Source of the DNA: Sporomusa acidovorans
GTDB lineage: Bacteria; Bacillota; Negativicutes; Sporomusales; Sporomusaceae
Assembly: GCF_900101845.1 (NCBI RefSeq)
Contig: NZ_FNAM01000001.1
Span: 248,001-312,000, forward strand
DNA length: 64,000 nt
Reading direction: 5' to 3'
Of this stretch, positions 54,880-64,000 are shown one piece after another. The translations under genes and the position numbers were made by a program. The notes under the pieces were generated by a model, which searched no databases, was not told the DNA's origin, and was given only the letters and a program-made list of their open reading frames with translations. Numbering within the stretch: position 1 is the first letter of the stretch; each line of letters opens with the position of its first letter.

Positions 54880-55410
54880 TTATAACTCTTCAACTGTGAT
54901 ATGATCATTTGTATACACACAAATGCCAGAAGCAATCTCTAAAGCGTTGCGGGCAATGTCAGCAGCACTCAAAGACGAATGCTGGACCAAAGCTCTGGCA
55001 GCGGCAAGTGCATATGGTCCTCCGGAACCAATCGCAGTAACACCGTCATCTGGCTCTATTACCTCGCCATTGCCGGATATAATAAGTAGATGCTCATTGT
55101 CAATGACAATAAGAAGTGCCTCCAACCTTCTTAACACTCTGTCAAGACGCCATTCCTTTGCAAGCTCGACAGCAGCCCTCATCATATTGCCATTAAACTC
55201 TTCCAATTTGCCTTCAAATTTAGCAAATAGGGTAAACGCATCGGCAACCGAGCCGGCAAATCCGGCCAGCACTTTGCCATGATATAAACGTCTGACTTTT
55301 TTGGCATTATGTTTCATCACTGTATTTTGACCAAAAGTAACCTGTCCGTCACCAGCAATAGCTGTCTTACCCTGATGGCGAACAGCAACAATCGTTGTGG
55401 CATGAAACAT
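54880..55410 (-). CDS. hslV: HslV (ClpQ/CodW) peptidase subunit
   Basis: Proteasome-like threonine peptidase of HslVU. The sequence starts [20 protein letters not shown], so the mature enzyme would begin at Thr5 after removal of MFHA; Bacillus ClpQ starts with Ser instead. Lys15-type residues and [15 protein letters not shown] are in place. 176 residues. GGAGGTGAT lies before the ATG at 55410. Confidence 0.96.
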   Translation of the reverse strand: MFHATTIVAVRHQGKTAIAGDGQVTFGQNTVMKHNAKKVRRLYHGKVLAGFAGSVADAFTLFAKFEGKLEEFNGNMMRAAVELAKEWRLDRVLRRLEALLIVIDNEHLLIISGNGEVIEPDDGVTAIGSGGPYALAAARALVQHSSLSAADIARNALEIASGICVYTNDHITVEEL

Positions 55411-55431
55411 GATATCACCTCCAAGGAAAAT

Positions 55432-56385
55432 TCAAGCACGTGGATGAGATTTCTTGTAACTGGCTTTAAGTCTTTCCGTAGTTATATGCGTGTAGAGCTG
55501 GGTTGTTGATAAATTGACATGACCCAAAAGTTCCTGTACTGACCTTAGGTCAGCCCCATTGTCAAGCAGATGGGTTGCAAAAGTGTGACGAATAGTGTGC
55601 GGACTTACGTTCTTCTTTAATGCCATGATCTCTACGTATTTATCAACAATTCTACGTACACTTCTGTCTGTGAGCGGCCCTCCCCGATTATTTACATATA
55701 AATATTTATGCAGTTTTTCTGGTTGTCTCCCATATTTCCCCGGCTTACTGCACAGGCAGGGACGTACCCTGGATAAATAAGTTTTCACAACTTCAACAGC
55801 TGTTCGGCCCATTAATACGATTCTCTGTTTAGCACCTTTACCTGTCACAATAATCGTGCGACTGGAAAATTCGATATCCGGCAGAGTAATGCCAACAAGT
55901 TCACTGACTCGTATCCCTGTCGCATATAGCATTTCCAATACAGCTTTATCCCGTATGCCCAGAAAACTGTCATCTGGCAGAGAAATTAATTCGCCAATTT
56001 CACCGGTGTCAAGGAAAATGGGCAATCTCTTATCTAGTTTTGGCGTGCTAACCGCCTTACATGGATTTTCCTTTAAAATATTTTCCCGGCATAAAAATCT
56101 GAAAAACGACCTGAGCGCCGCAATTCGTCGCATAATGGTCGCTTTGGCATACTGCTCTGATTTTAAAAAAGCCAAGTAACTGCGAATCATAAGAGGCGTG
56201 ACGTCAGCCAGCAACGCCGCGCCGGCATCCTGACTGCAGATAAACTCCATAAATTGCAGAATATCGCGTTGATAGTTATGAATAGTATGTTGCGAGGCAT
56301 TTTTCTCAATTTTTAGATACAAAATAAATTGATCTAGAAGCTGGTCAACGCTATCCTCTTTTTTATTCTCAGGAAACATTTTCAT
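55432..56385 (-). CDS. xerC: Tyrosine recombinase XerC
   Basis: Site-specific recombinase for chromosome dimer resolution. The N-terminal SAM-like core-binding domain (about 15-105) and the catalytic domain are present, with Arg in ATGIRVSELVG, HTIRHTFATHLLDNGADLRS (His-x2-Arg) and the nucleophilic Tyr in LSTTQLYTHIT. Several starts compete: a TTG at 56400 and ATG codons after GGAAAG; the ATG at 56385 is used, giving 317 residues. It follows trmFO by 98 bases and starts the xerC-hslV-hslU-codY block. Confidence 0.94.
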   Translation of the reverse strand: MKMFPENKKEDSVDQLLDQFILYLKIEKNASQHTIHNYQRDILQFMEFICSQDAGAALLADVTPLMIRSYLAFLKSEQYAKATIMRRIAALRSFFRFLCRENILKENPCKAVSTPKLDKRLPIFLDTGEIGELISLPDDSFLGIRDKAVLEMLYATGIRVSELVGITLPDIEFSSRTIIVTGKGAKQRIVLMGRTAVEVVKTYLSRVRPCLCSKPGKYGRQPEKLHKYLYVNNRGGPLTDRSVRRIVDKYVEIMALKKNVSPHTIRHTFATHLLDNGADLRSVQELLGHVNLSTTQLYTHITTERLKASYKKSHPRA

Positions 56386-56483
56386 CATTCTTTCCGACAA
56401 AAATTAACATAGTTCTGTTCTGGCGGAAATTACTATTATACTATCATACTTAAAATAATTCCGCAACATTATTGTCATATTAT

Positions 56484-57779
56484 TCAAATAAATTCTTGTA
56501 ATGCCACCAACGCTCTATCGGCGATAGCCTTATTTTTCAGCTTCTTATCTTTAATCTTATGCCCTAATGGCGGCAATAGGCCAAAATTTATATTCATAGG
56601 TTGAAAATGAGCTGCATCCGCTTGCGTAATATAACGACACAACGCTCCGTGAGCGGTTTGTTCAGGAAATACCCTAGGCTCAAGGCCTTGCAGCATCCTA
56701 GCGGCATTAATGCCAGCGATCAAACCGCTTGCCGCCGACTCAACATATCCCTCGACGCCGGTAATTTGACCTGCAAAGAAAATCTGTGGCTGCGCTTTCA
56801 TTTGTAACGTGGGAAGTAGTATTGCCGGTGAGTTTATAAATGTATTCCGGTGCATTACACCGTAGCGGACAAATTCGGCATTGGCTAAACCTGGTATAAG
56901 TCTGAAAACCCGTTGTTGTTCAGACCATTTTAAATGAGTCTGAAAACCAACAATATTATAAAGTGTTGCTGAAGAGTTATCCTGACGTAACTGAACGACT
57001 GCATATGGCATTTCGCCTGTCGCCGGGTGCCTTAGTCCAACAGGTTTCATTGGGCCAAAGCGCATGGTATCAATTCCTCTTGCCGCCATCGTCTCTATCG
57101 GCATACAGCCTTCAAAAACCACTATTTTTTCAAAATCCTTAACCGGCGCAGTTTCAGCCTGGGTAATTTCCCGCCAAAATAGCTCATACTGCTCCTTAGT
57201 CATAGGACAGTTCAGATAGTCGTCATCCCCTTTACCGTAGCGGGAGGCGCGGTAAATTATATTCATATCAAGCGAATCAGCCGTTACAATAGGTGCTGCC
57301 GCATCGTAAAAATAAAAATACTCATTACCGGTAAGACAGGCAATTGCTTTCGATAAGCCAGGCGAAGTAAGCGGGCCGGTTGCGATAATCAAAGGCCGGT
57401 CAACAGGTATTTCGGTAACTTCGGTATTGTAGACAGAAATTCGTGGATGGTTACCGATAATATTGGTAATCATCTGGCTAAAATTGTGACGATCAACAGC
57501 TAGTGCTCCGCCAGCAGGCACACGGTGAGTATCAGCGGCTCTCATGATTAATGAATTTAATCTTCTCATTTCCTCTTTCAACAAGCCTACTGCATTCTCG
57601 ACGGCGGCCCCTCTAAGTGAGTTGCTGCATACCAACTCAGCAAAAAGATTCGTATGATGGGCTGGCGTCATGGCCTTAGGGCGCATTTCGTATAACTCTA
57701 CATCAATTCCCGCTTCGGCCAATTGCCAGACAGCCTCGCTGCCCGCCAAGCCAGCTCCCAATACAGTAACTTTACCCAT
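56484..57779 (-). CDS. trmFO: Methylenetetrahydrofolate-tRNA-(uracil-5-)-methyltransferase TrmFO
   Basis: Folate- and FAD-dependent enzyme making 5-methyluridine 54 in tRNA, the reaction done by TrmA in enterobacteria. The FAD-binding [17 protein letters not shown] lies at the N-terminus, and the substrate segments [24 protein letters not shown] and [20 protein letters not shown] are diagnostic. 431 residues. The ATG overlaps topA by 8 bases. Confidence 0.97.
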   Translation of the reverse strand: MGKVTVLGAGLAGSEAVWQLAEAGIDVELYEMRPKAMTPAHHTNLFAELVCSNSLRGAAVENAVGLLKEEMRRLNSLIMRAADTHRVPAGGALAVDRHNFSQMITNIIGNHPRISVYNTEVTEIPVDRPLIIATGPLTSPGLSKAIACLTGNEYFYFYDAAAPIVTADSLDMNIIYRASRYGKGDDDYLNCPMTKEQYELFWREITQAETAPVKDFEKIVVFEGCMPIETMAARGIDTMRFGPMKPVGLRHPATGEMPYAVVQLRQDNSSATLYNIVGFQTHLKWSEQQRVFRLIPGLANAEFVRYGVMHRNTFINSPAILLPTLQMKAQPQIFFAGQITGVEGYVESAASGLIAGINAARMLQGLEPRVFPEQTAHGALCRYITQADAAHFQPMNINFGLLPPLGHKIKDKKLKNKAIADRALVALQEFI

Positions 57780-59964
57780 TCTTTTTCCTCCGCGCTGCAG
57801 GCTTTTTCACATTTGCCTGTACTTTCTTGTCTTCTGCTTTATCCTTTACATTTTTGCTGTCAATTTCCTGTCGTGATAAACAATTTTCATTACTGCAAAT
57901 AGTAGAAAAACCGCCATTTTTAAATTTATGACGAACCATAAATGCCCCACAGGCTGGGCAATTTTCTTTTAATGGCATATCCCAGGTATTAAAATCACAT
58001 TCGGGATATTTTTCACATCCATAAAAGACTCTCCGGCGCTTGGTCTTGCGTTCTACAATCGCACCGCCACATTTCGGGCATTTAACACCCGTATCTTTTA
58101 AGATCGGCTTTGTATTGCGGCAGGCGGGAAAGCCGGGACAAGCCAAAAAATTGCCATAGCGCCCCTGTTTGACAACCATCATCCGCCCACAGTTTTCACA
58201 AGCAACGTCTGAAACCTCAACAGGCAATTCGACATGGCCGATAGCTTCTTCCGCAACACTTAGATCTTGAGCAAACGGGTCATAAAATTGTTCTAAAACC
58301 CTTAACCAGGAAATGTCACCATCAGCAATATCATCTAATTGATCTTCCATATCGGCGGTAAATTCAACATCAACAATCTTTTGGAAGTATTGCTTCAGAA
58401 GATCAAGTACGACAAAACCAAGCTCGGTTGGATAAAACTTTTTGTCGGTTCTTTCAACATAACCCCGCTCAACAATGGTTTCAATTGTTGGCGCGTAAGT
58501 GCTTGGCCGCCCTATTCCCTTTTCTTCCATAACTTTAACCAATGAAGCTTCGGTATAGCGAGGAGGTGGCTCGGTAAAATGTTGTTTAGGATCTAATTTA
58601 CTGAGTTTTAGCACCTGCCCGACCGTAAGCTCAGGCAGCGGCGTCTCTTTATCCAGCTCACTATCAGGATTTTGTTCCGACTCTTTGCTTTTACCAATTG
58701 TCCCACTGAAAGCGGCAAGAAATCCTGAAAATTTGAGTTGTGAACCGATAGCCTTCAATTTGTATCGATCAGCGGTAATCTCAACAGTAAGCGTGTCATA
58801 AACCGCCGGTGTCATCTGGCTGGCAATAAATCGCTCCCAGATAAGGGTATAAAGTTTTAACTGATCCTTGCTTAATTTGGTACTGATTGAGCCAGGCGGT
58901 AAATCAAGCGTAGTGGGTCTGACTGCTTCATGGGCATCTTGTGACTTTTTATTGGCGTAAATCGGCGATTTTGCCGGCAGATAACTTAAGCCAAATTTAT
59001 TTTCTATATAACTTCTGGCCTCCTGCTGAGCAAGCTCAGCCACTCTAGTAGAATCGGTACGCATATAAGTAATAAGGCCAACTTGACCGACACGGCCAAT
59101 ATCAAGCCCTTCATATAATTGTTGAGCAATAATCATCGTCTTACGGGACGTAAATCCCAATTTACGAGCAGCTTCCTGCTGCAAACTACTAGTAGTAAAA
59201 GGAGGAGACGGATTACGTTTTCTTTCTCGTTTTTTAACACCGGAAACTATATATTTTGCATGACTTAACTCATTTACAACATTTTCAGCTTGAGTTTCAT
59301 TCTGAATAGAAAGTTTTCTCTCATCAACAGCCACTACTTCAGCATCAAAAACTTTTGTATTAGGCTTTTCTTTTAGTTTTGCCGTTATTGTCCAATATTC
59401 CTCGGGAATAAATGCTTGGATTTCTTTCTCTCTGTCACAAATCAGGCGAACGGCAACCGACTGTACCCGTCCAGCACTCAATCCTTTACGAACTTTCCGC
59501 CATAATAAAGGACTTAACTTATAACCTACTATCCGATCAAGAATTCGCCTGGCCTGCTGGGCATAAACACGTGGCAGGTTAATAGGACGCGGTTTTTTGA
59601 CCGCTTGCTGAATAGCCGGCTTGGTAATCTCATTAAACTCAATCCGGCACGTAGATTGCTCCGAAATGTTAAGAATGTGTGCCAAATGCCAGGCAATGGC
59701 TTCACCTTCACGATCCGGGTCAGTTGCGAGATAAACAATATCAGCATTTTTCGCAGCATCTTTTAGGCTTTTGATAAGTTCCCCTTTACCTCTGATATTA
59801 ATATACTTCGGTTCAAAATCATGTTCAAGATCAACACCAAATTGACTCTTTGGCAAATCACGTAAATGCCCCATAGAAGCTTTAACTGTAAAATTTTTTC
59901 CCAGAAACTTTTCTATTGTTTTGGCTTTAGCCGGGGATTCTACTACAACTAGAGCTTTGCTCAC
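57772..59964 (-). CDS. topA: DNA topoisomerase I
   Basis: Type IA topoisomerase relaxing negative supercoils. The Toprim domain has [16 protein letters not shown] and [10 protein letters not shown] (Asp82, Asp84), the catalytic Tyr300 is in [15 protein letters not shown], and the C-terminus carries three C4 zinc fingers ([20 protein letters not shown] and [10 protein letters not shown] with their second Cys pairs), ending in a basic tail. 730 residues. The start overlaps dprA by 4 bases. Confidence 0.98.
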   Translation of the reverse strand: MSKALVVVESPAKAKTIEKFLGKNFTVKASMGHLRDLPKSQFGVDLEHDFEPKYINIRGKGELIKSLKDAAKNADIVYLATDPDREGEAIAWHLAHILNISEQSTCRIEFNEITKPAIQQAVKKPRPINLPRVYAQQARRILDRIVGYKLSPLLWRKVRKGLSAGRVQSVAVRLICDREKEIQAFIPEEYWTITAKLKEKPNTKVFDAEVVAVDERKLSIQNETQAENVVNELSHAKYIVSGVKKRERKRNPSPPFTTSSLQQEAARKLGFTSRKTMIIAQQLYEGLDIGRVGQVGLITYMRTDSTRVAELAQQEARSYIENKFGLSYLPAKSPIYANKKSQDAHEAVRPTTLDLPPGSISTKLSKDQLKLYTLIWERFIASQMTPAVYDTLTVEITADRYKLKAIGSQLKFSGFLAAFSGTIGKSKESEQNPDSELDKETPLPELTVGQVLKLSKLDPKQHFTEPPPRYTEASLVKVMEEKGIGRPSTYAPTIETIVERGYVERTDKKFYPTELGFVVLDLLKQYFQKIVDVEFTADMEDQLDDIADGDISWLRVLEQFYDPFAQDLSVAEEAIGHVELPVEVSDVACENCGRMMVVKQGRYGNFLACPGFPACRNTKPILKDTGVKCPKCGGAIVERKTKRRRVFYGCEKYPECDFNTWDMPLKENCPACGAFMVRHKFKNGGFSTICSNENCLSRQEIDSKNVKDKAEDKKVQANVKKPAARRKKNG

Positions 59965-61046
59965 TTAATTCCCTCCCTGGCGGTGCATGTATAGCGCTGA
60001 CCGCTATGTTCGACCGTCAAACCCCGTAATGAAAGTTGCAATAATATATATGCAGCCGTTGCGGGCAGTACATTCAATTTCGTCACAATTTCTTCAATTC
60101 CTATAGGCTCTTCATAATTCAGCAAATTATACACACTACGTTCTGCCTGAGATAGTTCAGAACCTGCTTGCGTATCTTGTTTTTTTTGCCAGCCGTACTC
60201 CTCAACTATATCGTCAACATTGTCTACCAGCTTTGCTCCCTGCTTTATAAGCTTATTAGTACCTTTGCTATTACCTGCAAAAATACTTCCCGGCACAGCA
60301 AAAACGTCCCGGCCTTCTTCTAAGGCAAAATCAGCTGTTATCAAGGCTCCACTTTTTTCTGCAGCTTCGACAACAACCACCCCGCGCACTAGTCCATTAA
60401 TAATGCGGTTACGTGCCGGAAAATGACCCGGATGTGGCATAACTCCCGGAGCGTATTCGGATAATATTACTCCTCTTTCGGCGATAGTATTCAACATTTT
60501 TTTATTCTCCGGAGGATAAAAAATATCTACGCCAGATCCAAGCACAGCCACTGTATATCCTTGTTCTAAAGCGCCAAGATGCGCAGCTGTATCAATTCCT
60601 CTGGCAGCGCCGCTGACAATACCGACCTCGATAGAAGCCAGCGCCGCAGCCAGCATAGTTGCTGCGTTTTTTCCATAAGCAGTAGCCTTACGGGAACCAA
60701 CAATCGCTATTAGCTTATCGTTAGTCGGCAAAGTTCCCCGATAATAGAAAACATAAGGCGGATTGAAAGTATTACGCAACAACACCGGATAATCATCATC
60801 TAATAAACTGCATAGGGAAATACCCTTTTTTACTATTGATTCTGCGAGTTTATGTATATCTATCTTATCCCGCTGTGCCAGTAAATTATTATAAGCCGTG
60901 CTATCAAGACACTTTGATAAAAATAAATCGCCTCGGTCAGCCAACCATGCCTGCCGGGCGCTACCAAAATAATCAACCAAGGCCTTAATGCGTGAACTGC
61001 CGATACCTGGCACCATCTGGAGAGCAGCCAAGTAAAAATGTTCCAT
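59961..61046 (-). CDS. dprA: DNA-processing protein DprA (DprA/Smf)
   Basis: Loads RecA onto incoming single-stranded DNA during transformation. The Rossmann fold motifs VGSRKATAYGK and VSGAARGIDTAAHLGAL are present, with an N-terminal SAM-like domain (1-80) and a C-terminal winged-helix-type domain (about 295-361). The start is the ATG at 61046 after GGAGGAAG; an ORF from 61091 is longer but has no site. 361 residues. It is the first gene after the promoter at 61125-61154. Confidence 0.95.
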   Translation of the reverse strand: MEHFYLAALQMVPGIGSSRIKALVDYFGSARQAWLADRGDLFLSKCLDSTAYNNLLAQRDKIDIHKLAESIVKKGISLCSLLDDDYPVLLRNTFNPPYVFYYRGTLPTNDKLIAIVGSRKATAYGKNAATMLAAALASIEVGIVSGAARGIDTAAHLGALEQGYTVAVLGSGVDIFYPPENKKMLNTIAERGVILSEYAPGVMPHPGHFPARNRIINGLVRGVVVVEAAEKSGALITADFALEEGRDVFAVPGSIFAGNSKGTNKLIKQGAKLVDNVDDIVEEYGWQKKQDTQAGSELSQAERSVYNLLNYEEPIGIEEIVTKLNVLPATAAYILLQLSLRGLTVEHSGQRYTCTAREGIK

Positions 61047-61124
61047 ATTCACTTCCTCCATATTTACTAGCATTGAATAAGTTAATAACACATAGTAAAT
61101 ACTTGGTAAATCATAATACTAGCA

Positions 61125-61154
61125 ATTATAACTGGAATAAAATCCAAAGGTCAA
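61125..61154 (-). promoter_or_regulatory. Sigma-A promoter of the dprA-topA-trmFO-xerC-hslVU-codY operon
   Basis: Minus-strand TTGACC (61154-61149) and TATAAT (61130-61125) are 18 bases apart. The transcription start is expected near 61118, giving a leader of about 70 bases to the dprA ATG. No other good promoter is seen before codY, so the operon of seven genes probably starts here. Confidence 0.85.
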
Positions 61155-61205
61155 GAGCCTGGGGTCCTAATTTTTAAATTTTTTCTGTTAAAATTAATTT
61201 TTTAT

Positions 61206-62330
61206 TCAATTTAAATAGTTTTTGGCGATAATACCAGCTATATTTCGGGCCGCGTCGGGCTGTCCAAGTGAAACCGCATTCTTACGTAATTCAATCAAAC
61301 TTGTATTATCTTCAACTAGCATTCTACTTATCATGCTTTTTAGTTCTGAGAGAGAGTCTGCTCTAAACGCCGCAGCGTTATCCAGTAAATAACGAGTATT
61401 CGCTATTTCCTGTCCTGGGATTGGGCGGAATATAACGAGTGGTACTCCTTTCGCCAGAGCTTCAGCCGCGCTCATTCCCCCTGGCTTGGATATTAGTAAA
61501 TCGGCAATACTCATTAGTTCATGTATGTTTTCTACATAACCGAAAACCCTGACAGGATGCTTACTAACAGATTCAAGACGAAGAAGATCACGATATAACG
61601 CTTGGTTTTTTCCAGCAATAGCAATAAATTGTAGCGCTCCATCAATTTGGCTACATAATTCGAGTATTTCAGTTATTGGTAAAATTCCAGCTCCGCCGCC
61701 CATAATCATAATCGTCTTATAATCCGGAAAAAGCTTTAGCTTCGCATATAATTCATCTTTGTTGACTGGCAGACTAAAACTAGGACTAACAGGTATTCCC
61801 GTAACTTCAATATCCCGGGAGGCAACACCGTGCTGACATAAATAATCCCTCATAGCTGGGTGAGCTACAAAATAACAATTAAATTCCGGATACACCCATA
61901 AACGGTGAACAACAAAATCCGTAATAATAGCTGCAGCCGGTGCGGTAATCAGACGATTATTCTTTAGCCAGGCTACTATTCCTGCGGGAGTTGCATGTGT
62001 ACAGATTATAACCGCCGGCTTAAAATCACTGATATAATTTACCATACGCCTGGCAAGGATTCGACTGACCAACTCCCGGCCAAAGAGCGCCAAGCGACTG
62101 TGATTTCCCCATTTGTATGCAGATCCGTACACTGCAGGAAACAAAGCAAGTATTTTTAAGTAAATTTTTAAAACTGTTTGCCCAATAAAAGCAGGGAAAA
62201 AATCAAATATGTTGCATAACTGAGTCTGACAACCATAGTCGGCCCTAAGAATTTGACTGACCGCCTGTGCCGCCCTAATATGGCCGGCACCAATTGGGGC
62301 ACTAATAAATAAAACTCGCCGATTAACCAA
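61206..62330 (-). CDS. UgtP/MGDG-synthase-type glycolipid glycosyltransferase
   Basis: A GT28-family enzyme with the N-terminal MGDG synthase domain (ISAPIGAGHIRAAQAV, GAGH at residues 14-17) and a C-terminal nucleotide-sugar-binding domain (IMGGGAGILPITEIL, ADLLISKPGGMSAAEALAKGVPLVI). Homologues add glucose or galactose to diacylglycerol; substrate specificity cannot be read here. The start is taken as TTG at 62330, overlapping the folK stop by 8 bases; an ATG at 62366 would overlap folK more and add a basic stretch. 374 residues. Confidence 0.9.
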   Translation of the reverse strand: MVNRRVLFISAPIGAGHIRAAQAVSQILRADYGCQTQLCNIFDFFPAFIGQTVLKIYLKILALFPAVYGSAYKWGNHSRLALFGRELVSRILARRMVNYISDFKPAVIICTHATPAGIVAWLKNNRLITAPAAAIITDFVVHRLWVYPEFNCYFVAHPAMRDYLCQHGVASRDIEVTGIPVSPSFSLPVNKDELYAKLKLFPDYKTIMIMGGGAGILPITEILELCSQIDGALQFIAIAGKNQALYRDLLRLESVSKHPVRVFGYVENIHELMSIADLLISKPGGMSAAEALAKGVPLVIFRPIPGQEIANTRYLLDNAAAFRADSLSELKSMISRMLVEDNTSLIELRKNAVSLGQPDAARNIAGIIAKNYLN

Positions 62331-62847
62331 TAGATATCGCCTGCTCGTCAAATACAATCTCGCCATATACCTTCACTTGAGTATCATCTGGTGTTGAAAT
62401 CAATAATTCTTGTGCATTCTTGCCTCTATATATTTTGGCATTATCGGTAATCTCAGCCAAAGGAATTAAAACAAATTTTCTCTCAGGCGTGCGGGGATGT
62501 GGTAATTCCAGTTCACTAGTCGTCATCTCTACATCATGATAAACCAAAAGGTCAATATCGATATTCCGTGGACCCCAGTGAACTTCCCGTATCCTTCCCA
62601 TTTGTCTCTCAGTTGCTAAGCATACCGTAAGCAATTCTAAGGGTGATAGATCAGTGCGAATCTCGATCACCGCATTAAGAAAATTAGGCTGCTCCTTTAA
62701 ACCAACTGGTTCTGTTTCATATAAATGGGATATTTTCCCGATAGTAATCTGTGGATGACTACTTAGAAGTCTTACTGCAGTGGCAATATTTTCTTCCCGC
62801 GTATAGGTATTATTGCTAATATTAGAACCTAATCCCAGTATAATCAT
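62323..62847 (-). CDS. folK: 2-amino-4-hydroxy-6-hydroxymethyldihydropteridine diphosphokinase
   Basis: HPPK of folate synthesis; it activates the pterin with ATP for FolP. The family signature WGPRNIDIDLLVYHD and the N-terminal ILGLGSNISN are present, together with the HPRTPERKFVLIPLAEI segment. 174 residues. It overlaps folB by 4 bases, and the stop overlaps the following glycosyltransferase start. Confidence 0.97.
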   Translation of the reverse strand: MIILGLGSNISNNTYTREENIATAVRLLSSHPQITIGKISHLYETEPVGLKEQPNFLNAVIEIRTDLSPLELLTVCLATERQMGRIREVHWGPRNIDIDLLVYHDVEMTTSELELPHPRTPERKFVLIPLAEITDNAKIYRGKNAQELLISTPDDTQVKVYGEIVFDEQAISIG

Positions 62848-63212
62848 GATTCACGTCTCCGAACCGCCTCAACCTCCACAAAGTCAAGCGCTGCCGCAAT
62901 CGGCACTGATGGTTTGCGCACCCGCACTGTCGCTTCCTCTACAAGGGGATGTAAACGCAGGATTTCGCCCGCAATATGGTAGGACAATGCTTCCAAAAGC
63001 TGAAACCGCTGGTTTTCCACTATATCTTTGGTTTGATTATAGACAGACACATAGTCTACTGTCTCTTGAAGGTCATCGCTTTCTCCTGCGCGCCGTAGAT
63101 CGGCCTTCAAATCAACATCAACATAAAAGCGTTGACCCAGTTCGCGTTCAAATTCATAGACCCCATGAAAGCCGTAAAATACCATGTTTCTCAAAGATAC
63201 GCGATGACTCAT
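62844..63212 (-). CDS. folB: Dihydroneopterin aldolase
   Basis: Converts dihydroneopterin to 6-hydroxymethyldihydropterin, the FolK substrate. The 122 residues show VSLRNMVFYGFHGVYEFERELGQRFYVDVDL and the C-terminal RVRKPSVPI. It lies 14 bases after folP and overlaps folK by 4 bases, so folP-folB-folK form one tight unit. Confidence 0.97.
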   Translation of the reverse strand: MSHRVSLRNMVFYGFHGVYEFERELGQRFYVDVDLKADLRRAGESDDLQETVDYVSVYNQTKDIVENQRFQLLEALSYHIAGEILRLHPLVEEATVRVRKPSVPIAAALDFVEVEAVRRRES

Positions 63213-63226
63213 TTTGATTCCCCCTA

Positions 63227-64000
63227 CTAAAATTTTGCATTGAGCATTGCATCAGTCATACGAGCAATGCGCGCCATGGTTTTTACATCATGTACTCTAA
63301 CAATATTGGCGCCTTTAGCGATTCCTATTGCCACAGTCGCGCCGGTTCCTTCCACCCGATCATCAGCGGGGGCATCATCCAGAATATGACCGATAAACCG
63401 TTTGCGCGAAGTCCCTAAAAGTATCGGACACCCAAGCGACTTAAGCTCACTCAAGCGTGACATAATGATTAGATTATCTGACATTTTTTTTACAAAGCCA
63501 ACCCCCGGGTCCACAATAAAGTTATCCGGATTTATGCCGGCAGATTTTCCAATCTGTATGCTGTGGCGCAAAAACTCAAGTATATGAGACATAACATCCT
63601 TTTGATAGTCGGCATCACCTTGATTATACATAATAACTACCGGAGCGTTATATTCAGCTACTACGTTAGCCATTTCAGCATCAAATTGCAGCCCCCAAAT
63701 ATCATTAACAATATGAGCACCCGCTTTTAAAGCTTCCCGAGCGACAGCGGCTTTATAAGTATCGATCGAAACCGGGATATTAAAGTTGCCTAAAACTTTT
63801 TCCAATACCGGCATTAATCTTTCCAGCTCTTCTACGGCCGAAATCTTATGCGACCCATACGGTCTGGTCGATTCGGCCCCAATGTCAATGATATCCGCAC
63901 CATCTTTAATCATTTGTTCAGTATGTTTTAGCGCTGCATCTAAATTATTAAACTTTCCGCCGTCAGAAAAAGAGTCGGGTGTAAAATTTAAAATCCCCAT
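63227..64000 (-). CDS. folP: Dihydropteroate synthase, 5' end cut by the window
   Basis: Joins p-aminobenzoate to the activated pterin. Pterin-binding motifs MGILNFTPDSFSDGG, IDIGAESTRP, DPGVGFVKK and LLGTSRKRFIG are complete. The first ATG stands exactly at the window edge, yet in the family MGI(L/V)N-TPDSF is preceded by 15 or more residues, so the true start probably lies beyond 64000 and the 257 residues seen are all but the first part. Confidence 0.96.
   Translation of the reverse strand: MGILNFTPDSFSDGGKFNNLDAALKHTEQMIKDGADIIDIGAESTRPYGSHKISAVEELERLMPVLEKVLGNFNIPVSIDTYKAAVAREALKAGAHIVNDIWGLQFDAEMANVVAEYNAPVVIMYNQGDADYQKDVMSHILEFLRHSIQIGKSAGINPDNFIVDPGVGFVKKMSDNLIIMSRLSELKSLGCPILLGTSRKRFIGHILDDAPADDRVEGTGATVAIGIAKGANIVRVHDVKTMARIARMTDAMLNAKF

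Overview
The window is one stretch of a bacterial chromosome in which every gene I can support reads on the minus strand, so transcription runs from high to low coordinates. The content is Firmicutes-type: PolC, CodY, HslVU next to XerC and TrmFO, CheC/CheD/FliY chemotaxis, FlbD, FapA, and the order codY - fla/che - rpsB-tsf-pyrH-frr-uppS-cdsA-dxr-rseP-ispG-polC-rimP-nusA-infB. Moderate AT richness, a PolC without its exonuclease insertion and a flagellar cluster joined to the translation genes fit an anaerobic, motile member of the Negativicutes (Sporomusaceae-like). That placement is an inference from gene order and protein character, not from a database search.

Layout in order of transcription. 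(1) 64000-61206: folate genes folP (5' end outside the window), folB, folK, then a UgtP/MGDG-synthase-type glycosyltransferase. (2) 61154-52607: a strong sigma-A promoter, then dprA, topA, trmFO, xerC, hslV, hslU and codY, closed by a strong terminator. (3) 52467-20598: a 32-kb fla/che cluster of 38 genes: flgB-flgC-fliE-fliF-fliG-fliH-fliI-fliJ, a lytic transglycosylase, a MotE-like chaperone, fliK-flgD, a TIGR02530-type protein, flgE, an internal terminator, flbD-fliL-fliM-fliY-cheY-fliO-fliP-fliQ-fliR-flhB-flhA-flhF-flhG, a PilZ protein, cheB-cheA-cheW-cheC-cheD, a small membrane protein, sigD, fapA, a small Gln-rich protein and a SwrB-like protein. (4) 20550-17194: promoter and structured leader, rpsB, tsf, terminator, pyrH, frr, a 66-residue protein, a 57-residue 2[4Fe-4S] ferredoxin, terminator. 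(5) 17100-11333: uppS, cdsA, dxr, rseP, ispG, terminator, then an MgtC-family protein. (6) 11298-7606: polC. (7) 7583-1: a strong promoter with a palindrome in its spacer and a hairpin in its leader, then rimP, nusA, rnpM (ylxR), ylxQ, infB, rbfA, nrnA, truB and the start of ribF.

The blocks form coherent units: folate synthesis; DNA uptake, topology and protein quality control ending in the nutrient regulator CodY; flagellum assembly (rod, MS ring, export gate, hook) with a complete chemotaxis relay and sigma-D; ribosome and lipid-carrier biogenesis; and the transcription/translation-factor operon. The points most worth a second look are the exonuclease-less PolC, the palindrome in the rimP-nusA promoter, an apparent ATT start codon for the PilZ protein, a terminator inside the flagellar cluster after flgE, and the Asn/Gln/His-rich linker of IF2. 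I saw no tRNA, rRNA, CRISPR array, insertion sequence or phage gene. No stretch longer than about 300 bases lacks a gene; the longest gap (7376-7605) holds the rimP promoter and leader.
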